Below are positions 26,039 to 34,090 of a DNA stretch of 48,100 nt, piece by piece. Origin of the DNA: an uncultured Bacteroidia bacterium. GTDB lineage: Bacteria; Bacteroidota; Bacteroidia; Bacteroidales; UBA932. The stretch spans positions 1 to 48,100 of the forward strand of contig CADBFO010000014.1 in NCBI GenBank assembly GCA_902794005.1. Direction: 5' to 3'. A model generated the notes under the pieces. It saw only the letters and a list, made by a program, of their open reading frames with translations, did no database searches and was not told the origin of the DNA. The number at the start of each line of letters is the position of its first letter. The first letter of the stretch is position 1. The position numbers and the translations under genes were made by a program.

Positions 26039-26950
26039 TTATCTGAGCATGCATTCCGCACGGCCCAGCAGGCCTTTCTCCGTGTACACTTCCAGCGAAT
26101 AAACGCCCTTGGAGAAATCTCCGGTGTCGTTGATGTAGATGGAAAGGTCCACTTCGCTGCCTTCGTAGTCCACCTCGCGGGAGGCGGTAGCCTGCAGCGG
26201 GACGCCGTTGACCATGAAGTCCACGGACTCGTTGTTGATCAGAAGGAGCCCTTCCGGGTCTTTTACTCTCACGTAAACACGCACGGGGCCGCGGTCTGCC
26301 AGGGAATTCTCCACCAGCGACAGGTTGGCCACCATATAGCGTACGCGGCTGTGGCGGTCTCCGGCCTTGTCGTTGCTGTAGTGGCCTACCAGTGAGATGG
26401 CACGGGCCTTGAGCACCTTGCCGGCATTCACCTGGGAAGAGAGGTTCTCCACCTGGGCGGTGAGCTCTTCGTTGGCACGGCGGCTTTCGGCCGCTTCCTT
26501 GCGGGCGGCGGCCGCGTCGGCGGTGAGGCGTTTGTTGAGGGTGTTCAGGGAATCAATCTGGACAATGTAGCCCTTCATGATGGCGCGCAGGGTCCCCAGT
26601 TCTTTCTCGTACTGGCGGATTTTGCTGCGGTTGGTGGCCTCCGTCTTCGACAGTTTCTCGATGAGCATGGCCACTTGTTCACGGGAGGTGTCCAGCTGGT
26701 GGTTGATGCTCTCATAATCCGAGTTCAGGGTGTTGAAATCGTTTTGGAGTTCTACCATCTGCCGGGCCAGTTCGGCCTTTTCACCTTCCAGGTCCTTGAC
26801 CAGGGCGCTGCGCTGGTAAAGCATGTAGCCCAGGACACCGGCCAGCACCAGGGCGATGGCGGCCAGGACGGCCATCAGGGTACGGGGACCTTTCTTCTCT
26901 TTACGCTCGCGTTCTTCACGCTCTATTCTCTCGAGGGGATCTTCTACCAT
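26039..26950 (-). CDS. Membrane-anchored coiled-coil protein
   Basis: A 303-residue protein: a charged cytoplasmic N-terminus (about 1-23), one membrane segment (about 24-45), a long coiled coil (about 50-170, with heptad-like LVKDLEGEKAELARQMVEL), and a beta-rich periplasmic C-terminal domain (about 185-303). Such proteins are widespread in Bacteroidota without a described function. The architecture suggests a periplasmic sensor or tether. First gene of the four-gene operon ending in DUF2007. Confidence 0.85.
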   Translation of the reverse strand: MVEDPLERIEREERERKEKKGPRTLMAVLAAIALVLAGVLGYMLYQRSALVKDLEGEKAELARQMVELQNDFNTLNSDYESINHQLDTSREQVAMLIEKLSKTEATNRSKIRQYEKELGTLRAIMKGYIVQIDSLNTLNKRLTADAAAARKEAAESRRANEELTAQVENLSSQVNAGKVLKARAISLVGHYSNDKAGDRHSRVRYMVANLSLVENSLADRGPVRVYVRVKDPEGLLLINNESVDFMVNGVPLQATASREVDYEGSEVDLSIYINDTGDFSKGVYSLEVYTEKGLLGRAECMLR

Positions 26951-26974
26951 AATGCTTTCAATTTATTATTTTGA

Positions 26975-26992
26975 CAAATATAACTATATTTG
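26975..26992. promoter_or_regulatory. Palindromic divergent promoter (two back-to-back -7 boxes)
   Basis: CAAATATA-AC-TATATTTG is a perfect palindrome around a 2-base centre. Read rightward, TATATTTG (26985-26992) serves the M24 peptidase. Read leftward, TATATTTG (26982-26975) serves the coiled-coil operon. Each start codon lies about 25 bases away from its own box. Confidence 0.65.
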
Positions 26993-27015
26993 TGCAAATA
27001 ACATGCTAATCGGCC

Positions 27016-28812
27016 ATGGAAAATGTCAATTGCGCCCGTGTGGAAGCCCTCCGCACCCTCATGCAGGAAAACGGATGGGATATCGTTATCCTGACCGGCA
27101 GCGATCCGCATGCCAGTGAATACCCGGCCGCCCGCTGGAAACAGGTGGAATGGCTTTCCGGTTTTACGGGAGAGGCGGGAGACATCGTCGTCACCCGGGA
27201 CCATGCCGGCCTGTGGACGGACACCCGGTATTTCATCCAGGCCCAAAGGCAGCTGGAAGGCACCGGAATCGTACTCCACAAGATGCGTGTGCCGGAGCAG
27301 GTCCCCATTCCGGAGTGGATTGCCTCGCTGGAGATGGACGAACCCGTCATCGCCGTGGACGGCCTGTGCCAGACCGTCGGCGCCATCGATGTGCTCCGGG
27401 CGGCAGTTCCTTCGGCGGTGATTGTGGCGGTGCCGGATTTGCTGTCGGTCCTTTGGCCGGACCGCCCGGCCATTCCCTCCACCCCCATCATCACCCTTGG
27501 GGAAGACCTCGCCGGCGAAAGCCGGGAGGCGCGCCTCCGCTGGCTCCGCAAGTGGCTCATCCGGCAGGGGGCCGATGCCATCCTTCTCACGGCCCTGGAC
27601 CAGATTGCCTGGCTCCTGAACGTCCGTGGACAGGATATCGACTACAATCCGCTGGTCATCTCCTATCTGCTGGTCACCCTGGACGAGGCTTATTGGTTCG
27701 TGCGCAAGGACGCCTACCAGGATCCGGATTCCGAGACGGCCGACAGTTTCCGCGAACTCCGGGCCGACGGAATCACCATCTGCGACTATACGGACATCCA
27801 CTTCAATCTCTCCTCGCTCAGGGACAGCGGCGTGGACCGTATCTGCGTAGATGCTTCCACGCTCAACAGCACGGTGCGCGGAGCGCTTGACGACGGCCCG
27901 GAAGTGGTGACCGTCCCCTCGCCCGTTCCACTCCGGAAAGCCGTGAAAAACGGCGTGGAAATCGAAGGAATGCGGGAAGCGCATCTGGAAGACGGGCTGG
28001 TGATGGAACAGTTCCTGTATTGGGTTTCCACCCATGCGGGTATGGTGAATGAGTGGGATGCCGCCGTGTATCTTGGCAGCCTGCGGGCGCAGGTTGCCGG
28101 TTATCGGGGAGACAGTTTCGAGACGATATCGGCCTATGGCCCTTCGGCGGCCCTGCCGCATTATGTGACCCCGCGGTGCGGGTCGGCCCTGCTGGAGACG
28201 CGCGGGCTTTATCTCTGTGATTCCGGCGGGCAGTATCTTTTTGGTACGACGGACATTACGCGCACCGTTCCGCTGGGGCCCTGCACTCCCTTGGAGCGGG
28301 AAGACTATACGCTGGCCTTGAAAGGCCATATAGACCTTTCCATGGCCGTTTTCCCGCGCGGGACGGCCGGGTGCCAGATAGACGCCCTGGCCCGCGAACC
28401 CCTTTGGCGGGCAAAACGCAATTACGGACATGGAACGGGCCACGGGGTGGGCTTTTTCCTGGGCGTGCACGAAGGCCCGCAGGATATCCGCCAGAACTTC
28501 AATTCCGTGGCTTTGGAGCCCGGAATGATCTGCTCCGACGAACCCGGTATCTACCGGGAAGGGATGCACGGAATCCGGCACGAAAATCTGCTTCTGTGCC
28601 GTTCCGTGGGGGATAATGAATTCGGTTCCTGGCTGGGTTTTGAACCGTTGACCCTGTGCCACTTCGACACATCCTGCCTGGAGGTTTCGCTCCTGACGGC
28701 CGATGAACGCGAGTGGCTCAACGCCTACAACGAGCGCGTTTACAGGACGCTCACCCCCCGCCTCCCGGCCGAGGTGGCCGCCTGGCTGCGCACGAAGACC
28801 CTTCCGGTCTGA
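27016..28812 (+). CDS. M24 aminopeptidase P (Xaa-Pro aminopeptidase)
   Basis: A 598-residue three-domain metallopeptidase that removes an N-terminal residue preceding proline. Two N-terminal creatinase-type domains (about 1-300) carry ARWKQVEWLSGFTG and AGLWTDTRYFIQA. The C-terminal pita-bread domain supplies all five metal ligands: Asp in LCDSGGQY, Asp in GTTDITR, His in GTGHGVG, Glu in SDEPGIY and Glu in RHENLL. The size is that of the long eukaryote-like (XPNPEP1) branch common in Bacteroidota. No signal peptide, so cytoplasmic. Own promoter; followed by a long palindromic hairpin. Confidence 0.95.
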   Translation: MENVNCARVEALRTLMQENGWDIVILTGSDPHASEYPAARWKQVEWLSGFTGEAGDIVVTRDHAGLWTDTRYFIQAQRQLEGTGIVLHKMRVPEQVPIPEWIASLEMDEPVIAVDGLCQTVGAIDVLRAAVPSAVIVAVPDLLSVLWPDRPAIPSTPIITLGEDLAGESREARLRWLRKWLIRQGADAILLTALDQIAWLLNVRGQDIDYNPLVISYLLVTLDEAYWFVRKDAYQDPDSETADSFRELRADGITICDYTDIHFNLSSLRDSGVDRICVDASTLNSTVRGALDDGPEVVTVPSPVPLRKAVKNGVEIEGMREAHLEDGLVMEQFLYWVSTHAGMVNEWDAAVYLGSLRAQVAGYRGDSFETISAYGPSAALPHYVTPRCGSALLETRGLYLCDSGGQYLFGTTDITRTVPLGPCTPLEREDYTLALKGHIDLSMAVFPRGTAGCQIDALAREPLWRAKRNYGHGTGHGVGFFLGVHEGPQDIRQNFNSVALEPGMICSDEPGIYREGMHGIRHENLLLCRSVGDNEFGSWLGFEPLTLCHFDTSCLEVSLLTADEREWLNAYNERVYRTLTPRLPAEVAAWLRTKTLPV

Positions 28813-28846
28813 TTCCCCTGGCCGACAAGCTCCTGATACACAGTTA

Positions 28847-28893
28847 GATACGTATAATCCTCTGCGCAAAAAGCGCAGAGGATTATACGTATC
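28847..28893. repeat. Long perfect hairpin between convergent genes, element copy 1
   Basis: A 21-bp perfect stem (28847-28867 with 28873-28893) around an AAAAA loop. Its inner core AATCCTCTGCGC/GCGCAGAGGATT is identical to that of a hairpin at 41766. There is no clear U-tract, so it may block transcription or exonucleases, or be a repeat of the REP kind. A second, weaker hairpin (CTGATA/TATCAG, 28897-28918) follows before the trpB2 stop. Confidence 0.8.
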
Positions 28894-28932
28894 ATGCTGA
28901 TAGGCAATTACTTATCAGCCACCGGGTTATGG

Positions 28933-30297
28933 CTACTGATTCAGGGCATCGGCACTTTTGATGAATTGGGCCAGTTCCTCGTCGGAGATTTTGTAATCCT
29001 GCAGTTCGCCGGAGATATACTGGTCGTAGGCGGCCATGTCCACGAAACCGTGGCCGGAGAGGTTGAAGAGAATGGTCTTCTGCTCGCCGGTTTCCTTGCA
29101 TTTGAGCGCCTCGCGGATGGTGGCGGCGATGGCATGGCAGCTTTCCGGAGCGGGGATGATGCCTTCGGTCTGCGCAAAGAGGATACCGGCCTTGAAGGTT
29201 TCGCTCTGGTGCAGGTCAACCGCCTCCATGAAGCCGTCTTTCATAAGCTGGGACAGGATGACGCCGGCACCGTGATACCGAAGGCCGCCGGCATGGATGG
29301 TGGCGGGTTTGAACGTATGGCCCAGCGTGTACATGGGAAGAAGCGGGGTCATCCCGGCCTCATCGGCAAAATCATATTCGAACCTGCCGCGGGTGAGCTT
29401 GGGGCAGCTGGCCGGCTCGGCAGCGATGTAGCGGGTCTTTTTCCCGTCCTGGATGTTGTGGCGCATGAAGGGGAAGGCGATGCCGGAGAAATTGGAGCCG
29501 CCGCCGAAGCAGCCGATCACGATGTCCGGATACTCGCCGGTGAGGGCCATCTGCTTCTCTGCCTCCAGGCCGATTACGGTCTGGTGCATGCACACATGGT
29601 TGAGCACGGAACCCAGGGTGTATTTGCAGTTGGGCGTCGTCAGAGCCAGTTCCATGGCTTCCGAAATGGCGCATCCCAGGGAACCCTGGTCGTTGGGATT
29701 CCGGGTAAGGATGTCTTTGCCGGCGCGGGTGCTCATGGACGGGGACGGGGTGATGGCGGCACCGAAGGTCTGCATGATGCTGCGACGGTACGGCTTCTGG
29801 TTGTAACTTACCTTTACCATATAAACGGCACAGTCCAGGCCGAATTTCTTGGCCGCATAGCTGAGGGCGCCTCCCCACTGGCCGGCTCCGGTTTCGGTGG
29901 TGATGTTGGTGATGCCCTGCTCCTTGGCATAGTAGGCCTGGGCCAGGGCCGAATTGAGCTTGTGGCTGCCGGCCGGGCTCACGCTCTCGTTCTTGAAATA
30001 GATATGGGCGGGCGTTCCCAGGGCCTCCTCCAGTTCGTAGGCCCGCACGAGCGGGGTACAGCGGTAGGCGGCATACTGCTCGCGCACGGCTTCCGGGATG
30101 GGGATCCACTCATCGGTCTGGTTGAGTTCCTGGCGGGCGCACTCTTCCACGAAAACGGGATAAAGGTCTTCCGGCTTGAGGGGCTCTTTGGTGGCCGGAT
30201 TCAGGAAAGGAAGGGGCTTGTTGGGCATCACGGCCTGGATGTTGAAATAATGGGTGGGAATCTCGGATTCCGGGAGGAGGTACTTTTTCTGTTTCAT
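28933..30297 (-). CDS. trpB: TrpB2-type tryptophan synthase beta chain
   Basis: A 454-residue PLP enzyme of the TrpB2 branch, about 50 residues longer than TrpB1. The PLP lysine is in GSHKLNSAL, the phosphate-binding loop is CFGGGSNFSG, and TETGAGQWGGAL is the family strand. The N-terminus (LPESEIPTHYFNIQAVMP) is typical of TrpB2. It makes tryptophan from indole and serine. TrpB2 does not pair with TrpA in the usual way, and no trp genes are nearby, so it may act as a stand-alone indole salvage enzyme or serine deaminase (inference). Convergent with the M24 gene. Confidence 0.93.
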   Translation of the reverse strand: MKQKKYLLPESEIPTHYFNIQAVMPNKPLPFLNPATKEPLKPEDLYPVFVEECARQELNQTDEWIPIPEAVREQYAAYRCTPLVRAYELEEALGTPAHIYFKNESVSPAGSHKLNSALAQAYYAKEQGITNITTETGAGQWGGALSYAAKKFGLDCAVYMVKVSYNQKPYRRSIMQTFGAAITPSPSMSTRAGKDILTRNPNDQGSLGCAISEAMELALTTPNCKYTLGSVLNHVCMHQTVIGLEAEKQMALTGEYPDIVIGCFGGGSNFSGIAFPFMRHNIQDGKKTRYIAAEPASCPKLTRGRFEYDFADEAGMTPLLPMYTLGHTFKPATIHAGGLRYHGAGVILSQLMKDGFMEAVDLHQSETFKAGILFAQTEGIIPAPESCHAIAATIREALKCKETGEQKTILFNLSGHGFVDMAAYDQYISGELQDYKISDEELAQFIKSADALNQ

Positions 30298-30354
30298 ACT
30301 GTTTTCGTTTTATATAAATCAATATATCTTGTCATTCCGGGCGTAAATATATCT

Positions 30355-30380
30355 TGTCATTCTGAGCAGAGCGAAGAATC
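30355..30380 (+). repeat. Dispersed 26-base repeat, copy 2
   Basis: A full copy beginning TGTCATTCTGAGC and ending GCGAAGAATC, in the gap between sdhC and trpB2. A 17-base direct repeat (AATATATCTTGTCATTC) starting about 30320 and 30345 overlaps its left end. Confidence 0.75.
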
Positions 30381-30381
30381 C

Positions 30382-30417
30382 AAAAAAACAGCACACTGTA
30401 AGTCAGCGTGCTGTTTT
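30382..30417 (-). terminator. Intrinsic terminator after sdhC
   Basis: Stem AAAACAGCACACTG (30385-30398) / CAGCGTGCTGTTTT (30404-30417) with one mismatch and a 5-base loop. On the minus strand it is followed by seven U. The 145 bases between it and the sdhC stop (30418-30562) contain no gene I can recognise. Confidence 0.75.
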
Positions 30418-30562
30418 ATTGTGTTATGGTATAACTACGGCGAAGCGACTTACAGGACTGAACTGCAAGCGCGCCACCAAGCGTTATTGACCATGTTTGT
30501 TCTCATATCTGTTGCAAAGATGGAAAATCGGAATGATAAATCCAAATCTTTTTTGAGTTATT

Positions 30563-31330
30563 TTAGAATTTCATGTTGGCAAGCAAAGGCTCCGTCCACT
30601 GATGGGAGGCGGTAACGGTTGTGGCCTCCAGATATGCGTTGATGGCGGTGCAGACAAACAGCAGCACGATGAGGGTGCTCACGACAATGCCGATCACGCG
30701 CAGGCGGGGCAGCCATTTCTTGTTGTTCCAGCCGATGGTCTGGAACATGCTCCAGAAACCGTGGTTCAGGTGCAGCCAGAGGGCTACGAACCAGACGATG
30801 TACAGCGCCAGGATCCACCAATGGCCGAAGGTGGATATCAGGAGATAGTAGGGATTCTCGGCCTCTCCGCCCATGAATTCCTGCAGCTGCATCTTGGCCC
30901 AGAAATGGGCGAGATGGAAGCAGACGAAGCCCAGGATTACGACGCCCAGGACGGCCATGTTCTTGGCGCTCCAGCTGTCGTTCTTGGCCTTGGAAGCCAC
31001 CTCGTAACGCTTGAGGCCGCCACGACGGCGAAGGTTGTCAACGGACAGCCAGATACCGTAGCCGATGTGGACAAGGAAACCGAGGGCCAGGACAGGAACC
31101 ATGATGTCGATTACGGGCGAGGACATGAAGTCGCAGCCCAGCTGGAACCAACCGTCTCCATGGCTGTAGGGCATGTTATCGGGCGCAACCTTGCCGAAAA
31201 TGCCGCGCATGGAATCGATGACGGAGAAAAAGTTGATGGTCCCGTGAAGAAGCAGGAAGATGATGAGGAATGCGCCAGAAACACTCTGGATGAACTTCTT
31301 GCCGATGGATGAGGTTAAGAAATTAGCCAT
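30563..31330 (-). CDS. sdhC: Succinate dehydrogenase/fumarate reductase cytochrome b subunit
   Basis: A 255-residue integral membrane protein of the di-heme cytochrome b558 family (B. subtilis/Wolinella/Bacteroides type). About five membrane segments are visible (near 13-35, 77-98, 124-145, 165-190 and 210-232). Candidate heme-ligand histidines lie in LLLHGTINF, LGFLVHIGYG, VCFHLAHFW and LHLNHGFW. It anchors SdhA/SdhB (FrdA/FrdB) and passes electrons to or from menaquinone. The genes for those subunits normally follow directly but here a terminator and trpB2 do, so this copy stands alone in the window. A TATATTTG box lies about 30 bases upstream. Confidence 0.92.
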   Translation of the reverse strand: MANFLTSSIGKKFIQSVSGAFLIIFLLLHGTINFFSVIDSMRGIFGKVAPDNMPYSHGDGWFQLGCDFMSSPVIDIMVPVLALGFLVHIGYGIWLSVDNLRRRGGLKRYEVASKAKNDSWSAKNMAVLGVVILGFVCFHLAHFWAKMQLQEFMGGEAENPYYLLISTFGHWWILALYIVWFVALWLHLNHGFWSMFQTIGWNNKKWLPRLRVIGIVVSTLIVLLFVCTAINAYLEATTVTASHQWTEPLLANMKF

Positions 31331-31359
31331 TATCTTTGTTCAATTGTTGTTCAAGTATG

Positions 31360-31367
31360 CAAATATA
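31360..31367 (-). promoter_or_regulatory. -7 box for sdhC
   Basis: TATATTTG on the minus strand, exact consensus, about 30 bases before the sdhC ATG at 31330. Confidence 0.6.
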
Positions 31368-31377
31368 GGAATCTTTC

Positions 31378-31408
31378 TTGGATTTTTCCCACTATTTGGG
31401 TACTTTTG
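31378..31408 (+). promoter_or_regulatory. Promoter for pyrH
   Basis: TTG (31378-31380), 20 bases, TACTTTTG (31401-31408), then the ATG at 31428. Both boxes match the Bacteroidota consensus spacing. Confidence 0.65.
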
Positions 31409-31427
31409 TTACAAATCTGAAGACAAT

Positions 31428-32132
31428 ATGTATAAACGCGTACTACTGAAACTGTCGGGCGAGAGCCTGGGCGGCCCTGCCGGAAAAGGACTGGACACGG
31501 CATGGCTGGAAAAATATGCCAAGGAAATCGCGGCGGCGGCGAAAGCCGGCCTGCAGATTGCCATCGTCAACGGCGGCGGCAACATCTTCCGCGGCCTGCA
31601 GGGCGTGGGCAAAGGTTTCGACCGGGTTGACGGAGACAAGATGGGCATGCTGGCCACCGTCATCAATTCCCTGGCCCTGAGCATGTTCATCAAGGCCGAA
31701 GGCGTAGATGCCGTGGTCTTTACCTCCACTCCCATGGAGCCGCACGCCAAATATTATATGAGAGACGATGCGGTAGCCGTGCTGGAGCGCGGGGGCGTGG
31801 CCCTCATCGCCGGCGGCACCGGCAACCCTTTCTTCACCACCGACAGCGGCGCCGCCTTGCGCGCCCTGGAAATCGGCGCTGACGCCCTTCTCAAAGGCAC
31901 CCGCGTGGATGGCGTCTATACGGCCGATCCGGAAAAGGACCCTGCGGCCGTCAAGTACGAAGAACTCACCTTTGACGAAGCCATTTCCAAACACCTCAAA
32001 GTGATGGACCAGACGGCCTATGCCCTGTGCAGTGACGGCGGCATGCCCATCATCGTGTTTGACATGAACACCACCGGAAACCTTACCAAACTCCTCAACG
32101 GAGAAAAAGTGGGCACATTGGTCCATCCCTGA
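31428..32132 (+). CDS. pyrH: PyrH, UMP kinase
   Basis: A 234-residue amino-acid-kinase-fold enzyme phosphorylating UMP to UDP for RNA, UDP-sugars and CTP. It shows VLLKLSGESL at the N-terminus, NGGGNIFRG, DKMGMLATVINSLAL, GGTGNPFFTTD and the C-terminal MNTTGNL, all PyrH signatures. ATG 31428 starts the first strand; the upstream in-frame extension is antisense to sdhC. Its promoter lies within that gap. The radical SAM/lipoprotein pair follows 34 bases after its stop and may share its transcript. Confidence 0.96.
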   Translation: MYKRVLLKLSGESLGGPAGKGLDTAWLEKYAKEIAAAAKAGLQIAIVNGGGNIFRGLQGVGKGFDRVDGDKMGMLATVINSLALSMFIKAEGVDAVVFTSTPMEPHAKYYMRDDAVAVLERGGVALIAGGTGNPFFTTDSGAALRALEIGADALLKGTRVDGVYTADPEKDPAAVKYEELTFDEAISKHLKVMDQTAYALCSDGGMPIIVFDMNTTGNLTKLLNGEKVGTLVHP

Positions 32133-32166
32133 TGCAAGATTCCGCTCCATCCAGGATTTATAGGGT

Positions 32167-32622
32167 ATGAAAACGAAGATTGCACATCTTTTCGAACTCA
32201 TCGCCGGGTTCCTTCTGTCGCTGCTGGGCTTTTCCGGCTGCGAAATTTTCAATCTGAGGGCCGAATACGGGCAGCCGCATGCAACGTATAAAGTCATCGG
32301 CCAGGTTACGGACGAGGGCGGAAAGCCCATTCCGGGCATCGAGGTGAAGGGGAATCTGAATTACGTAAAAGACGGCCCCCTCCAACTCATGGATAAAACC
32401 GTTACAACGGACAGTGACGGGAAATACATCCTGGACAGTTCCAATTGGCCCGGCAGCACGTCGGCCACGTTGGAGTTCACCGACATAGACGGTGAAGCCA
32501 ACGGCGGCGAATTTGAGAGCGCCACCCTGAGTACTTCCTTGCAAAAAGTGGCAGAAGGCGACGGCCACTGGTATGAAGGAAGTTATACCGGCACCGGCAA
32601 TATCCGGCTGAAAAAGAAATAA
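32167..32622 (+). CDS. Radical SAM-associated small lipoprotein
   Basis: A 151-residue lipoprotein: signal with lipobox GFSGC (Cys25), short linker EIFNLRAEYGQPHATYK, then a single beta-sandwich-like domain (VIGQVTDEGGKPIPGIEV), resembling a carboxypeptidase regulatory-like domain. The EYGxPHATY segment matches what I recall of the radical SAM-associated putative lipoprotein family TIGR04134. Its stop overlaps the ATG of the radical SAM gene (TAATG), so the two are made together. It is the likely substrate or partner of that enzyme. Charged residues at the C-terminus (RLKKK) and the conserved linker are candidate modification sites (inference). No other function can be read. Confidence 0.85.
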   Translation: MKTKIAHLFELIAGFLLSLLGFSGCEIFNLRAEYGQPHATYKVIGQVTDEGGKPIPGIEVKGNLNYVKDGPLQLMDKTVTTDSDGKYILDSSNWPGSTSATLEFTDIDGEANGGEFESATLSTSLQKVAEGDGHWYEGSYTGTGNIRLKKK

Positions 32623-33689
32623 TGCTTTCGCTCCGGCACAGACTGGGACTGGAATTGGCCCGTCCCCTGTACGACCGCGCCATCAGGGAACATCCCCTGA
32701 CCGCGGTTTTTTGGGAATGCACGCTGCGCTGCAACCTCCGCTGCCGGCATTGCGGAAGTGACTGCCGGGTGGAATCGGCCGTGAAAGACATGCCGCTGGA
32801 AGATTTCCTGCCGGCGCTGCGCAGTATCGCCCGTGAGACGGATCCCCATCGGGTCATGATTAATGTCACCGGCGGAGAACCCCTGGTCCGGAACGACCTG
32901 GAACGCTGCGGAAGGGCGTTTTACGAACTGGGCTTCCCCTGGGGCATGGTTACCAACGGGCAACTGCTCACACCGGAGCGTTACGGCCGGCTGCTGCAAA
33001 GCGGCCTGAGGGCTGTCACCGTAAGCCTGGACGGAATCGGGGAAACGCATGAGTGGATGCGCGGCCTGCCCGGCAGTTACGGAAAGGCCCTGTCGGCCAT
33101 CCGCCTCATCGCCGCCTCCGGTGCGGTGGAATACGATGTGGTGACATGCGTCAACAAACTCAGTATCAAGGAATTAAATGCCATCAAAGAGACGCTGATA
33201 CAAAGCGGCGTAAAGGAATGGAGGCTGTTCACGGTGTTCCCGGTGGGCCGGGCTGCCGAAGACCCGGAACTCAGGCTCTCCGGCGCGGAATTCCGGACAC
33301 TCATGGATTTCATCAAACGCACTCGCCGGGAAGGCCGGATCATGGCCTCCTATGGCTGTGAGGGTTTCCTGGGTAACTGGGAAGGCGATGTCCGGGACAA
33401 TTTTTTCCTGTGCAGTGCCGGCATCACCATCGCTTCGGTGATGGCCGACGGCTCCATCGCCGCCTGCCCCAGCATCCGGGCCGACTACAGCCAGGGCAAC
33501 ATCTACCGGGACGATTTCATGGACGTGTGGAACAATCGATACCAGGTGTACCGGGACCGTTCCTGGATGCGGACGGACGAATGCGCCTCATGCAAATACT
33601 GGCGCTACTGCCGCGGCAACGGCATGCACCTCCGTGACGGCGAGGGCAAACTGCTGTTTTGTCACCTTCACCGCCTGCAGGAACCATAA
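32622..33689 (+). CDS. Radical SAM/SPASM protein paired with a lipoprotein
   Basis: A 355-residue radical SAM enzyme. The first Fe-S cluster motif is CNLRCRHC (Cys37, Cys41, Cys44), with extra cysteines at 33 and 48. The SAM-binding GGEP is present as VTGGEPL. The C-terminal half holds a SPASM-like cluster region: LCSAG, AACPSI, then CASCKYWRYC and a final CHLHRL. SPASM enzymes usually modify peptides or proteins. The gene overlaps the small lipoprotein by one base, matching the TIGR04133/TIGR04134 pairing I recall from Bacteroides. Reaction unknown. No peptide-export or peptidase gene is adjacent, which argues against a classical secreted RiPP. Confidence 0.9.
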   Translation: MLSLRHRLGLELARPLYDRAIREHPLTAVFWECTLRCNLRCRHCGSDCRVESAVKDMPLEDFLPALRSIARETDPHRVMINVTGGEPLVRNDLERCGRAFYELGFPWGMVTNGQLLTPERYGRLLQSGLRAVTVSLDGIGETHEWMRGLPGSYGKALSAIRLIAASGAVEYDVVTCVNKLSIKELNAIKETLIQSGVKEWRLFTVFPVGRAAEDPELRLSGAEFRTLMDFIKRTRREGRIMASYGCEGFLGNWEGDVRDNFFLCSAGITIASVMADGSIAACPSIRADYSQGNIYRDDFMDVWNNRYQVYRDRSWMRTDECASCKYWRYCRGNGMHLRDGEGKLLFCHLHRLQEP

Positions 33690-33693
33690 AGCC

Positions 33694-34041
33694 CTATGCC
33701 TGCTCTTCGGCCAGGGTTTCCTCTGCCTCTTCCTTGGCGAGGGCGGCCTCCAGTTTTTCAATCTGGGCCAGGAGGGCCTTGCGGGCGTCTTCCTTGAGTT
33801 CTCCGCCCTGCTCCATCAACTGTTTCTTGAGTTTGCCTGCCTCGATGCGTGCATAGCGATAGCGCACATGGGCGTCGTGTGTGAGTTCGTCGAAGTCCTC
33901 CTTGACCTCTTCATAGCCTTCGGCGGCGGCTTCCATCAGTTTTTTACGGGTTTCTTCGCCTTTGGCGGGGGCGAAAAGGACGCCGGCGACGGCACCGACG
34001 GCGGCTCCGAAAATAAAGCCCAGCAAAGATTCTGTTTTCAT
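33694..34041 (-). CDS. YtxH-domain protein
   Basis: A 115-residue protein: an N-terminal glycine-rich membrane segment (LLGFIFGAAVGAVAGVLFAPAKGEETRKKL) which is the YtxH signature, then a charged helical tail with coiled-coil character rich in Glu and Lys. YtxH proteins are associated with general stress in Firmicutes and are common in Bacteroidota; role unproven. It has its own well-formed promoter and ends four bases from the convergent radical SAM gene. Confidence 0.88.
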   Translation of the reverse strand: MKTESLLGFIFGAAVGAVAGVLFAPAKGEETRKKLMEAAAEGYEEVKEDFDELTHDAHVRYRYARIEAGKLKKQLMEQGGELKEDARKALLAQIEKLEAALAKEEAEETLAEEQA

Positions 34042-34060
34042 GGTCAGCTGTGTTTTTTTT

Positions 34061-34090
34061 CAAAGATAAGCATTATTCGTGGAATAACAA
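34061..34090 (-). promoter_or_regulatory. Promoter for the YtxH gene
   Basis: On the minus strand TTG (34090-34088), 19 bases, TATCTTTG (34068-34061): a good Bacteroidota promoter abutting the stop codon of the thiamine pyrophosphokinase gene. Confidence 0.65.

Noticed and set aside
28847-28893. CRISPR or transposon-end interpretation of the long palindrome
   Set aside because: There is only one palindrome at this site, with no spacers, no target duplication and no transposase; it is better seen as a hairpin element.
30298-30562. Possible remnants of sdhA or sdhB downstream of sdhC
   Set aside because: No flavoprotein or iron-sulfur motif appears in any frame; only a repeat, a terminator and unassigned sequence.
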